This document shows positions 48,501 to 60,500 of a stretch of DNA of 64,000 nt, piece after piece; position 1 is the first letter of the stretch, and every line of letters begins with the position of its first letter. The stretch lies in assembly GCA_003117195.1 (NCBI GenBank), contig BDSI01000226.1, positions 44,070 through 108,069 on the forward strand, read 5' to 3'. The position numbers and the translations under genes are program-made. The DNA comes from Eudorina sp. 2006-703-Eu-15. Taxonomy: Eukaryota > Chlorophyta > Chlorophyceae > Chlamydomonadales > Volvocaceae. The notes under the pieces are model-generated. The model saw nothing but the letters and a program-made list of their open reading frames with translations. It was not told the DNA's origin and did no database searches.

Positions 48501-51500
48501 CTGAGCGGCGGGCGACCGGGCGGCGGCTCGCGGCTCCGGCGACGGCGGCTCAGGGCTGGGCGCGCAGGCGACGGCGGGCTGGCTGAGAGGTGCGGCGGGC
48601 GACCCGGGCGGCGGGCTCGGCGGCTCCGGCGACGGCGGCTCAGGGCTGGGCGGCGCAGGCGACGGCGGCGCTGGGCTGAGAGGTGCGGCGGGCGACCGGG
48701 CGGCGGGCTCGGCGGTCCGGCGACGGCGGCTCAGGGCTGGGCGCGCAGGCGACGGCGGCGCTGGGCTGAGAGGTGCGGCGGGCGACCGGGCGGCGGGCTC
48801 GGCGGCTCCGGCGACGGCTCAGGGCTGGCGGCGCAGGCGACGGCGGCGCTGGGCTGAGAGGTGCGGCGGGCGACCCGGGCGCGCTCGGCGGCTCCGGCGA
48901 CGGCGCTCAGGCTGGGCGGCGCAGGCGACGGCGGCGCTGGCTGAGAGGTGCGGCGGGCGACCCGGGCGGCGGGCTCGGCGGCTCCGGCGACGGCGGCTCA
49001 GGGCTGGCGGCGCAGGCGACGGCGGCGCTGGGCTGAGAGGTGCGGCGGGCGACCCGGCGGCGGGCGGGGCGACGGCGGCTGGGCGGCGCAGGCGACGCGG
49101 CGCTGGGCCGGCGGCGACGGCGGCGGCACAGGCGGCGCAGGCGACGGCGGCGCTGGGCTGAGAGGTGCGGCGGCGACCCGGGCGGCGGCTCGGCGGCCGG
49201 CGACGGCGGCTCAGGCTGGGCGGCAGGCGACGGCGGCGCTGGGCTGAGAGGTGCGGCGGGCGACCCGGGCGGCGACGGCGGCTCGGGCTGGGCGCGCAGG
49301 CGAGAGGTGCGGCGGTCGGCGCCGGCGACGGCGGCGCAGGGCTGGGCGGCGCAGGCGACGCGGCGCTGCTGAGAGGTGCGCGGGCGACCGGGCGGCGGCT
49401 CGGCGGCTCCGGCGACGGCGGCTCAGGGCTGGGCGGGCAGGCGACGGCGGCGCTGGGCTGAGAGGTGCGGCGGGCGACCCGGGCGGCGGCTCGGCGGCTC
49501 CGGCGACGGCGGCTCAGGGCTGGGCGGCGCAGGCGACGGCGCGCTGGCTGAGAGGTGCGGCGGGCGACCCGGGCGGCGGGCTCGGCGGCTCCGGCGACGG
49601 CGGCTCAGGGCTGGGCGGCGCAGGCGACGGCGGGCGCTGGGCTGAGAGGTGCGGCGGGCGACCCGGGCGGCGGGCTCGGCGGCTCCGGCGACGGCGGCTC
49701 AGGGCTGGGCGGCGCAGGCGACGGCGGCGCTGGGCTGAGAGGTGCGGCGGGCGACCCGGGCGGCGGGCTCGGCGGCTCCGGCGACGGCGGCTCAGGGCTG
49801 GGCGGCGCAGGCGACGGCGGCGCTGGGCTGAGAGGTGCGGCGGGCGACCCGGGCGGCGGGCTCGGCGGCTCCGGCGACGGCGGCTCAGGGCTGGCGGCGC
49901 AGGCGACGGCGGCGCTGGGCTGAGGTGCTCGGCGGGGCGACGGCGCTCAGGGCTGGGCGGCGCTGGGCTGCGGCGGCGAGACGGCGGCTCAGGGCTGGGC
50001 GGCGCAGCGACGGCGGCGCTGGCTGAGAGGTGCGGCGGGCGACCCGGGCGGGCTCGGCGGCTCCGGCGACGGCGGCTCAGGCTGGGCGGCGCAGGCGACG
50101 GCGGCGCTGGGCTGAGAGGTGCGGCGGGCGACCCGGGCGGCGGCTCGGCGGCTCCGGCGACGGCGGCTCAGGGCTGGGCGGCGCAGGCGACGGCGGCGCT
50201 GGGCTGAGAGGTGCGGCGGGCGACCCGGGCGGCGGGCTCGGCGGCTCCGGCGACGGCGGCTCAGGGCTGGGCGGCGCAGGCGACGGCGGCGCTGGCTGAG
50301 AGGTGCGGCGGGCGACTCGGCGGCTCCGGCGACGGCGGCTCAGGCTGGGCGGCGCAGGCGACGGCGGCGCTGGGCTGAGAGGTGCGGCGGGCGACCCGGG
50401 CGGCGGGCTCGGCGGCTCCGGCGACGGCGGCTCAGGGCTGGGCGGCGCAGGCGACGGCGGCGCTGGCTGAGAGGTGCGGCGGGCGACCCGGGCGGCGGGC
50501 TCGGCGGCTCCGGCGACGGCGGCTCAGGGCTGGGCGGCGCAGGCGACGGCGGCGCTGGCTGAGAGGCGGCGGGCGACCGGGCGCGGGCTCGGCGGCTCCG
50601 GCGACGGCGGCTCAGGGCTGGGCGGCGCAGGCGACGGCGGCGCTGGCTGAGAGGTGCGGCGGGCGACGGCCGGGCGGGGCTCGGCGGCTCCGGCGACGGC
50701 GGCTCAGGGCTGGGCGGCGCAGGCGACGGCGGCGCTGGCTGAGAGGTGCGGCGGGCGACCCGGGCGGCGGCTCGGGGCTCCGGCGACGGCGGCTCAGGCT
50801 GGGCGGCGCAGGCGACGGCGGCGCTGGGCTGAGAGGTGCGGCGGGCGACCCGGCGGCGGGCTCGGCGCCGGCGACGGCGGCTCAGGGCTGGGCGGCGCAG
50901 GCGACGGCGGCGCTGGGCTGAGAGGTGCGGCGGCGACCCGGGCGGCGGGCTCGGCGGCTCCGGCGACGGCGGCTCAGGGCTGGGCGGCGCAGCGACGGCG
51001 GGCTGGGCTGAGAGGTGCGGCGGCGGACGGCTCAGGGCAGGCGACGCGGCGCTGGCTGAGAGGTGCGGCGGGCGACCCGGGCGGCGGGCTCGGCGGGCGA
51101 CGGCGGCTCAGGGCGGGCGGCGCAGGCGACGGCGCGCTGGGTGAGAGGTGCGGCGGGCGACCCGGGCGGCGGGCTCGACGGCGGCTCAGGGCTGGGCGGC
51201 GCAGGCGACGGCGGCGCTGGCTGAGAGGTGGCGCGGCGACCGGGCGGCGGGCTCGGCGGCTCCGGCGACGGCGGCTCAGGCTGGGCGGCGCAGGCGACGG
51301 CGGCGCTGGGCTGAGAGGTGCGGCGGGCGACCCGGGCGGCGGCTCGGCGGCTCCGGCGACGGCGGCTCAGGGCTGGGCGGCGCAGGCGACGGCGGCGCTG
51401 GCTGAGAGGTGCGGCGGGCGACCCGGGCGGCGGGCTCGGCGGCTCCGGCGACGGCGGCTCAGGGCTGGGCGGCGCAGGCGACGGCGGCGCTGGGCTGAGA

Positions 51501-54500
51501 GGTGCGGCGGGCGACCCGGGCGGCGGGCTCGGCGGCTCGGCGACGGCGGCTCAGGGCTGGGCGGCGCAGGCGACGTGGGCTGAGAGCGGGCGACGGCGGC
51601 GGGCTCGGCGAGGCGGCTCAGGCTGGGCGGCAGGCGACGGCGGCGCTGGGCTGAGAGGTGCGGCGGGCGACCGGGCGGCGGGCTCGGCGGCTCCGGCGAC
51701 GGCGGCTCAGGGCTGGGCGGCGCAGGCGACGGCGGCGCTGGGCTGAGAGGTGCGGCGGGCGACCCGGGCGGCGGCTCGGCGGCTCCGGCGACGGCGGCTC
51801 AGGGCTGGGCGGCGCAGGCGACGGCGGCGCTGGCTGAGAGGTGCGGCTCGGCGGCTCCGGCGACGGCGGCTCAGGGCTGGCGTGGGCTGAGAGGTGCGGC
51901 GGGCGACCGGGCGGCGGGCTCGGCGGCCGGCGACGGCGGCTCAGGGCTGGGCGGCGCAGGCGACGGCGGCGCTGGGCTGAGAGGTGCGGCGGGCGACCCG
52001 GGCGGCGGGCTCGGCGCCGGCGACGGCGGCTCAGGGCTGGGCGGCGCAGGCGACGGCGGCGCTGGCTGAGAGGTGCGGCGGGCGACCCGGCGGCGGCTCG
52101 GCGGCTCCGGCGACGGCGGCTCAGGGCTGGGCGGCGCAGGCGACGGCGGCGCTGGCTGAGAGGTGCGGCGGCGACCCGGGCGGCGGGCTCGGCGGCTCCG
52201 CGACGCGGCTCAGGCTGGGCGAGGCGACGGCGGCGCTGGGCTGAGAGGTGCGGCGGCGACCCGGGCGGCGGGCTCGCGGCTCCGGCGACGGCGGCTCAGG
52301 GCTGGGCGGCGCAGGCGACGGCGGCGCTGGCTGAGAGGTGCGGCGGGCGACCGGGCGGCGGGCTCGGCGGCTCCGGCGACGGCGGCTCAGGGCTGGGCGG
52401 CGCAGGCGACGGCGGCGCTGGGCTGAGAGGTGCGGCGGGCGACCCGGGCGGCGGGCTCGGCGGCTCCGGCGACGGCGGCTCAGGGCTGGGCGGCGCAGGC
52501 GACGGCGGCGCTGGCTGAGAGGTGCGGCGGGCGACACGGCGGCTCAGAGGCGACGGCGGCGCTGGGCTGAGAGGTGCGGCGGGCGACCCGGGCGGCGGGC
52601 TCGGCGGCCGGCGACGGCGGCTCAGGCTGGGCGGCGCAGGCGACGCGGCGCTGGGCTGAGAGGTGCGGCGGCGACCCGGGCGGCGGGCTCGGCGGCTCCG
52701 GCGACGGCGGCTCAGGGCTGGGCGGCGCAGGCGACGGCGGCGCTGGGCTGAGAGGTGCGGCGGGCGACCCGGGCGCGGGCTCGGCGCTCCGGCGACGGCG
52801 CTCAGGGCTGGGCGGCAGGCGACGGCGGCGCTGGGCTGAGAGGTGCGGCGGGCGACCCGGGCGGCGGGCTCGGCGGCTCCGGCGACGGCGGCTCAGGCTG
52901 GGCGGCGCAGGCGACGGCGGCGCTGGGCTGAGAGGTGCGGCGGGCGACCCGGGCGGCGGGCTCGGCGGCTCCGGCGACGGCGGCTCAGGGCTGGGCGGCG
53001 CAGGCGACGGCGGCGCTGGGCTGAGAGTGCGGCGGGCGACCCGGCGGCGGGCTCGGCGGCTCCGGCGACGGCGGCTCAGGCTGGGCGGCGCAGGCGACGG
53101 CGGGCTGGCTGAGAGGTGCGGGGGCGACCCGGGCGGCGGCTCGCGGTTCCGGCGACGGCGGCTCAGGGCTGGGCGGCGCAGGCGACGGCGGCGCTGGGCT
53201 GAGAGGTGCGGCGGCGACCCGGCGGCGGGCTCGGCGGCTCCGGCGACGGCGGCTCAGGGCTGGGCGGCGCAGGCGACGGCGCGCTGGGCTGAGAGGTGCG
53301 GCGGGCGACCGGGCGCGGGCTCGGCGGCTCCGGCGACGGCGGCTCAGGGCTGGGCGGCGCAGGCGACGGCGGCGCTGGCTGAGAGGTGGCGGCGGGCGAC
53401 CCGGGCGGCGGGCTCGGCGGCTCCGGCGACGGCGGCTCAGGCTGGCGGCGCAGGCGACGGCGGCGCTGGGCTGAGAGGTGCGGCGGGCGACCCGGGCGGC
53501 GGGCTCGGCGGCTCCGGCGACGGCGGCTCAGGGCTGGGCGGCGCAGGCGACGGCGGCGGCTGGGCTGAGAGGTGCGGCGGGCGACCCGGGCGCGGGCTCG
53601 GCGGCTCCGGCGACGGCGGCTCAGGGCTGGGCGGCGCAGGCGACGGCGGCGCTGGGCTGAGAGGTGCGGCGGGCGACCCGGGCGGCGGGCTCGGCGGCTC
53701 CGGCGACGGCGGCTCAGGGCTGGGCGGCGCAGGCGACGGCGGCGCTGGGCTGAGAGGTGCGGCGGGCGACCCGGGCGGCGGGCTCGGCGGTTCCGGCGAC
53801 GGCGCTCAGGGCTGGGCGGCGCAGGCGACGGCGGCGCTGGGCTGAGAGGTGCGGCGGGCGACCCGGGCGGCGGGCTCGGCGCTCCGGCGACGGCGGCTCA
53901 GGGCTGGGCGGCGCAGGCGACGGCGGCGCTGGGCTGAGAGGTGCGGCGGGCGACCCGGGCGGCGGGCTCGGCGGCTCCGGCGACGGCGGCTCAGGGCTGG
54001 GCGGCGCAGGCGACGGCGGCGCTGGGCTGAGAGGTGCGGCGGGCGACCCGGGCGGCGGGCTCGGCGGCTCCGGCGACGGCGGCTCAGGGCTGGGCGGCGC
54101 AGGCGACGGCGGCGCTGGCTGAGAGGTGCGGCGGGCGACCCGGGCGGCGGGCTCGCGGCTCCGGCGACGGCGGCTCAGGGCTGGGCGGCGCTGGGCTGAG
54201 AGGTGCGGCGGGCGACCCGGCGGCGGGCTCGGCGGCCGGCGACGGCGGTCAGGGCTGGGCGGCGCAGGCGACGCGGCGCTGGGCTGAGAGGTGCGGCGGG
54301 CGACCGGGCGGCGGGCTCGGCGGCTCCGGCGACGGCGGCTCAGGGCTGGGCGCGCAGGCGACGGCGGCGCTGGGCTGAGAGGTGCGGCGGCGACCCGGCG
54401 GCGGGCTCGGCGGCTCCGGCGACGGCGGCTCAGGCTGGGCGGCGCAGGCGACGGCGGCGCTGGGCTGAGAGGTGCGGCGGGCGACCCGGGCGGCGGGCTC

Positions 54501-57500
54501 GGCGGCTCCGGCGACGGCGGCTCAGGGCTGGGCGGCGCAGGCGACGGCGGCGCTGGGCTGAGAGGTGCGGCGGGCGACCCGGGCGGCGGGCTCGGCGGCT
54601 CCGGCGACGGCGGCTCAGGGCTGGGCGGCGCAGGCGACGGCGGCGCTGGGCTGAGAGGTGCGGCGGGCGACCCGGGCGGCGGGCTCGGCGGCTCCGGCGA
54701 CGGCGGCTCAGGGCTGGGCGGCGCAGGCGACGGCGGGCTGGGCTGAGAGGTGCGGCGGGCGACCGGGGCGCGGCTCGGCGGCTCCGGCGACGGCGGCTCA
54801 GGGCTGGGCGGCGCAGGCGACGGCGGCGCTGGCTGAGAGGTGCGGCGGGCGACCCGGGCGCGGGCTCGGCGGCTCGGCGACGGCGGCTCAGGGCTGGGCG
54901 GCGCAGGCGACGGGCGCTGGCTGAGAGGTGCGGCGGGCGACCCGGGCGGCGGGCTCCGGCGACGGCGCTCAGGGCTGGGCGCAGGCGACGGCGGCGCTGG
55001 GCTGAGAGGTGCGGCGGGCGACCCGGGCGGCGGGCTCGGCGGCTCCGGCGACGGCGGCTCAGGGCTGGGCGGCGCAGGCGACGGCGGCGCTGGGCTGAGA
55101 GGTGCGGCGGGCGACCCGGGCGGCGGGCTCGGCGGCCGGCGACGGGCGCTCAGGGCTGGCGGCGCAGGCGACGGCGGCGCTGGGCTGAGAGGTGCGGCGG
55201 CGACCGGGCGGCGGGCTCGGCGACGGCGGCTCAGGCTGGGCGGCGCAGGCGACGGCGGCGCTGGCTGAGAGGTGCGGCGGGCGACCGGGCGGCGGGCTCG
55301 GCGGCTCCGGCGACGGCGGCTCAGGGCTGGGCGGCAGGCGACGGGCGCTGGGCTGAGAGGTGCGGCGGGCGACCCGGGCGCGGGCTCGGCGGCTCCGGCG
55401 ACGGCGCTCAGGCTGGGCGGCGCAGGCGACGGCGGCGCTGGGCTGAGAGGTGCGGCGGCTCGGCGGGGCGACGGCGGCTCAGGGCTGGGCGGCGCAGGCG
55501 ACGGCGGCGCTGGGCTGAGAGGTGCGGCGGGCGACCGGGCGGCGGCTCGGCGGCTCCGGCGACGGCGGCTCAGGGCTGGGCGGCGCAGGCGACGGCGGCG
55601 CTGGGCTGAGAGGTGCGGCGGGCGACCCGGGCGGCGGGCTCGGCGGCCGGCGACGGCGGCTCAGGGCTGGGCGGCGCAGGCGACGGCGGCGCTGGGCTGA
55701 GAGGTGCGGCGGGCGACCCGGGCGGCGGGCTCGGCGGCTCCGGCGACGGCGGCTCAGGGCTGGGCGGCGCAGGCGACGGCGGCGCTGGGCTGAGAGGTGC
55801 GGCGGGCGACCGGGCGGCGGCTCGGCGGCTCCGGCGACGGCGGCTCAGGGCTGGGCGGCGCAGGCGACGGCGGCGCTGGCTGAGAGGTGCGGCGGGCGAC
55901 CCGGGCGGCGGGCTCGGCGGCTCCGGCGACGGCGGCTCAGGGCTGGGCGGCGCAGGCGACGGCGGCGCTGGGCTGAGAGGTGCGGCGGGCGACCCGGGCG
56001 GCGGCTCGGCGGCTCCGGCGTCAGGCTGGGCGGCGCAGGCGACGGCGGCGCTGGGCTGAGAGGTGCGGCGGGCGACCCGGGCGGCGGGCTCGGCGGCTCC
56101 GGCGACGGCGGCTCAGGGCTGGGCGGCGCAGGCGACGGCGGCGCTGGCTGAGAGGTGCGGCGGGCGACCCGGGCGGCGGGCTCGGCGGCTCCGGCGACGG
56201 CGGCTCAGGGCTGGGCGGCGCAGGCGACGGCGGCGCTGGGCTGAGAGGTGCGGCGGGCGACCCGGCGCGGGGCTCGGCGGCTCCGGCGACGGCGGCTCAG
56301 GGCTGGGCGGCGCAGGCGACGGCGGCGCTGGCTGAGAGGTGCGGCGGCGACCCGGGCGGCGGCTCGGCGGGGCGACGGCGCTCAGGGCTGGGCGCGCAGG
56401 CGACGGCGGCGCTGCTGAGAGGTGCGGCGGGCGACCGGGCGGCGGGCTCGGCGGTTCCGGCGACGGCGGCTCAGGGCTGGGCGGCGCAGGCGACGGCGGC
56501 GCTGGGCTGAGAGGTGCGGCGGGCGACCCGGGCGGCGGGCTCGGCGGGCGACGGCGGCTCAGGGCTGGGCGCGCAGGCGACGGCGGCTGGCGGCGGCGAC
56601 CCGGCGGCGGGCTCGGCGGCTCCGGCGACGGCGGCTCAGGGCTGGGCGGCGCAGGCGACGGCGGCGCTGGGCTGAGAGGTGCGGCGGGCGACCCGGGCGG
56701 CGGGCTCGGCGGCTCCGGCGACGGCGGCTCAGGGCTGGGCGGCGCAGGCGACGGCGGCGCTGGCTGAGAGGTGCGGCGGGCGACCCGGGCGGCGGGCTCG
56801 GCGGCTCGGCGACGGCGGCTCAGGGCTGGGCGGCGCAGGCGACGGCGGCGCTGGCTGAGAGGTGCGGCGGCGACCCGGGCGGCGGCTCGGCGGCTCCGGC
56901 GACGGCGGCTCAGGGCTGGGCGGCAGGCGACGGCGGCGCTGGGCTGAGAGGTGCGGCGGGCGACCCGGCGGCGGGCTCGGCGGCTCCGGCGACGGCGGCT
57001 CAGGGCTGGGCGGCGCAGGCGACGGCGGCGCTGGGCTGAGAGGTGCGGCGGGACCCGGGCGGCGGGCTCGGCGCTCCGGCGACGGCGGCTCAGGGCTGGG
57101 CGGCGCAGGCGACGGCGGCGCTGGCTGAGAGGTGCGCGGGCGACCCGGGCGCGGGCTCGGCGCTCCGGCGACGGCGGCTCAGGGCTGGGCGGCGCAGGCG
57201 ACGGCGGCGCTGGGCTGAGAGGTGCGGGGGCGACCCGGGCGGCGGGCTCGGCGGCTCCGGCGACGGCGCTCAGGCTGGGCGGCGCAGGCGACGGCGGCGC
57301 TGGGCTGAGAGGTGCGGCGGCGACCCGGGCGGCGGGCTCGGCGGCTCCGGCGACGGCGGCTCAGGGCTGGGCGGCGCAGGCGACGGCGGCGCTGGCTGAG
57401 GTGCGGCGGGCGACCGGCGGCGGCTCGGCGGCGGCGACGGCGGCTCAGGGCTGGCGGCGCAGGCGACGGCGGGGCTGGGCTGAGAGGTGCGGCGGGCGAC

Positions 57501-60500
57501 CGGGCGGCGGGCTCGGCGGCTCCGGCGACGGCGGCTCAGGCTGGGCGGCGCAGGCGACGGCGGCGCTGGGCTGAGAGGTGCGGCGGGCGACCCGGGCGCG
57601 GCTCGGCGGCTCCGGCGACGGCGGCTCAGGGCTGGGCGGCGCAGGCGACGGCGGCGCTGGGCTGAGAGGTGCGGCGGGCGACCCGGGCGGCGGGCTCGGC
57701 GCTCCGGCGACGGCGGCTCAGGGCTGGGCGGCGCAGGCGACGGCGGCGCTGGCTGAGAGGTGCGGCGGGCGACCCGGGCGGCGGGCTCGGCGGCTCCGGC
57801 GACGGCGCTCAGGCTGGGCGGCGCAGGCGACGGCGGCGCTGGCTGAGAGGTGCGGCGGGCGACCCGGGCGGCGGGCTCGGCGACGGCGGCTCAGGGCTGG
57901 GCGGCGCAGGCGACGGCGGCGCTGGCTGAGAGGTGCGGCGGGCGACCCGGGCGGCGGGCTCGCGGGGCGACGGCGGCTCAGGGCTGGGCGGCGCAGGCGA
58001 CGGCGGCGCTGGCTGAGAGGTGCGGCGGGCGACCCGGGCGGCGGGCTCGGCGGGCGACGGCGGCTCAGGGCTGGGCGGCGCAGGCGACGGCGGCGCTGGG
58101 CTGAGAGGTGCGGCGGGCGACCCGGGCGCGGCTCGGCGGCTCCGGCGACGCGGCTCAGGGCTGGGCGGCGCAGGCGACGGCGGCGCTGGCTGAGAGGTGC
58201 GGCGGCGACCCGGGCGGCGGTCGGCGGTCCGGCGACGGCGGCTCAGGGCTGGGCGCGCAGGCGACGGCGGCGCTGGGCTGAGAGGTGCGGCGGGCGACCC
58301 GGGCGGCGGCTCGGCGGCTCGGCGACGGCGGCTCAGGGCTGGGCGGCGCAGGCGACGGCGGCGCTGGGCTGAGAGGTGCGGGGGCGACCCGGGCGGCGGG
58401 CTCGGCGCTCCGGCGACGGCGGCTCAGGGCTGGGCGGCGCAGGCGACGGCGGCGCTGGCTGAGAGGTGCGGCGGGCGACCCGGGCGGGCTCGGCGGCCGG
58501 CGACGGCGGCTCAGGGCTGGGCGGCAGGCGACGGCGGCGCTGGCTGAGAGGTGCGGCGGGCGACCCGGGCGGCGGGCTCGGCGGCTCCGGCGACGGCGGC
58601 TCAGGGCTGGGCGCGCAGGCGACGGCGGCGCTGGGCTGAGAGGTGCGGCGGGCGACCGGGCGGCGGCTCGGCGGCTCCGGCGACGGCGGCTCAGGGCTGG
58701 GCGGCGCAGGCGACGGCGGCGCTGGCTGAGAGGTGCGGCGGGCGACCCGGGCGGCGGGCTCGGCGGCTCCGGCGACGGCGGCTCAGGGCTGGCGGCGCAG
58801 GCGACGGCGGCGCTGGGGAGAGGTGCGGCGGCGACCGGCGGCGGGCTCGGCGGCGGCGACGGCGGCTCAGGCTGGGCGGCGCAGGCGACGGCGGCGCTGG
58901 GCTGAGAGGTGCGGGCGACCGGCGGCGGGCTCGGCGGCTCGGCGACGGCGGCTCAGGCTGGGCGGCGCAGGCGACGGCGAGCGTCGGCGGGCGACGGCGC
59001 TCAGGGCTGGGCGGCGCAGGCGACGGCGGCGCTGGCTGAGAGGTGCGGCGGGCGACCCGGGCGGCGGGCTCGGCGCTCGGCGACGGCGGCTCAGGGCTGG
59101 GCGGCGCAGGCGACGGCGGCGCTGGGCTGAGAGGTGCGCGGGCGACCCGGCGGCGGGCTCGGCGGGCGACGGCGGCTCAGGGCTGGCGGCGCAGGCGACG
59201 GCGGCGCTGGCTGAGAGGTGCGGCGGGCGACCCGGGCGGCGGGCTCGGCGCTCCGGCGACGGCGGCTTGGCGGCGCCGAAGAGGCTCACGGCGGCTCAGG
59301 GCTGGGCGAGGCGACGCGGCGCTGGGCTGAGAGTGCGGCGGCTCGGCGGCTCCGGCGACGGCGGCTCAGGGCTGGGCGCGCAGGCGACGGCGGCGCTGGG
59401 CTGAGAGGTGCGGCGGGCGACCCGGGCGGCGGCTCGGCGGCTCCGGCGACGGCGGCTCAGGGCTGGGCGGCGCAGGCGACGGCGGCGCTGGGCTGAGAGG
59501 TGCGGCGGGCGACCGGGCGGCGGGCTCGGCGGGGCGACGGCGGCTCAGGCTGGGCGGCGCAGGCGACGGCGGCGCTGGGCTGAGAGGTGCGGCGGCGACC
59601 CGGGCGGCGGCTCGGCGGCTCCGGCGACGGCGGCTCAGGCTGGGCGCGCAGGCGACGGCGGCGCTGGGCTGAGAGGTGCGGCGGGCGACCCGGGCGGCGG
59701 GCTCGGCGGCTCGGCGACGGCGGCTCAGGGCTGGGCGGCGCAGGCGACGGCGGCGCTGGGCTGAGAGGTGCGGCGGGCGACCCGGGCGGCGGGCTCGGCG
59801 GCTCCGGCGACGGCGGCTCAGGGCTGGGCGGCAGGCGACGGCGGCGCTGGCTGAGAGGTGCGGCGGGCGACCCGGGCGGCGGGCTCGGCGGCTCCGGCGA
59901 CGGCGGCTCAGGGCTGGGCGGCGCAGGCGACGGCGGCGCTGGGCTGAGAGGTGCGGCGGCGACCGGGCGGCGGCTCGGCGGCTCCGGCGACGGCGGCTCA
60001 GGGCTGGCGGCGCAGGCGACGGCGGCGCTGGGCTGAGAGGTGCGGCGGGCGACCGGGCGCGGGCTCGGCGGCCGGCGACGGCGCTCAGGCTGGGCGGCGC
60101 AGGCGACGGCGGCGCTGGCTGAGAGGTGCGGCGGGCGACCCGGGCGGCGGGCTCGGCGGCGGCGACGCGCTCAGGCTGGGCGGCGCAGGCGACGGCGGCG
60201 CTGGGCTGAGAGGTGCGGCGGCGTCGGCGCGGCGACGGCGGCTCAGGGCTGGGCGGCGCAGGCGACGGCGGCGCTGGCTGAGAGGTGCGGCGGGCGACCC
60301 GGCGGCGGGCTCGGCGGCTCCGGCGACGGCGGCTCAGGGCTGGGCGGCGCAGGCGACGGCTGGCTGAGCGGCGGGCGACCCGGCGGCGGGCTCGGCGGCT
60401 CGGCGACGGCGGCTCAGGTGGGCGGCGCAGGCGACGGCGCTGGGCTGAGAGGTGCGGCGGGCGACCCGGGCGGCGGGCTCGGCGGCTCCGGCGACGGCGG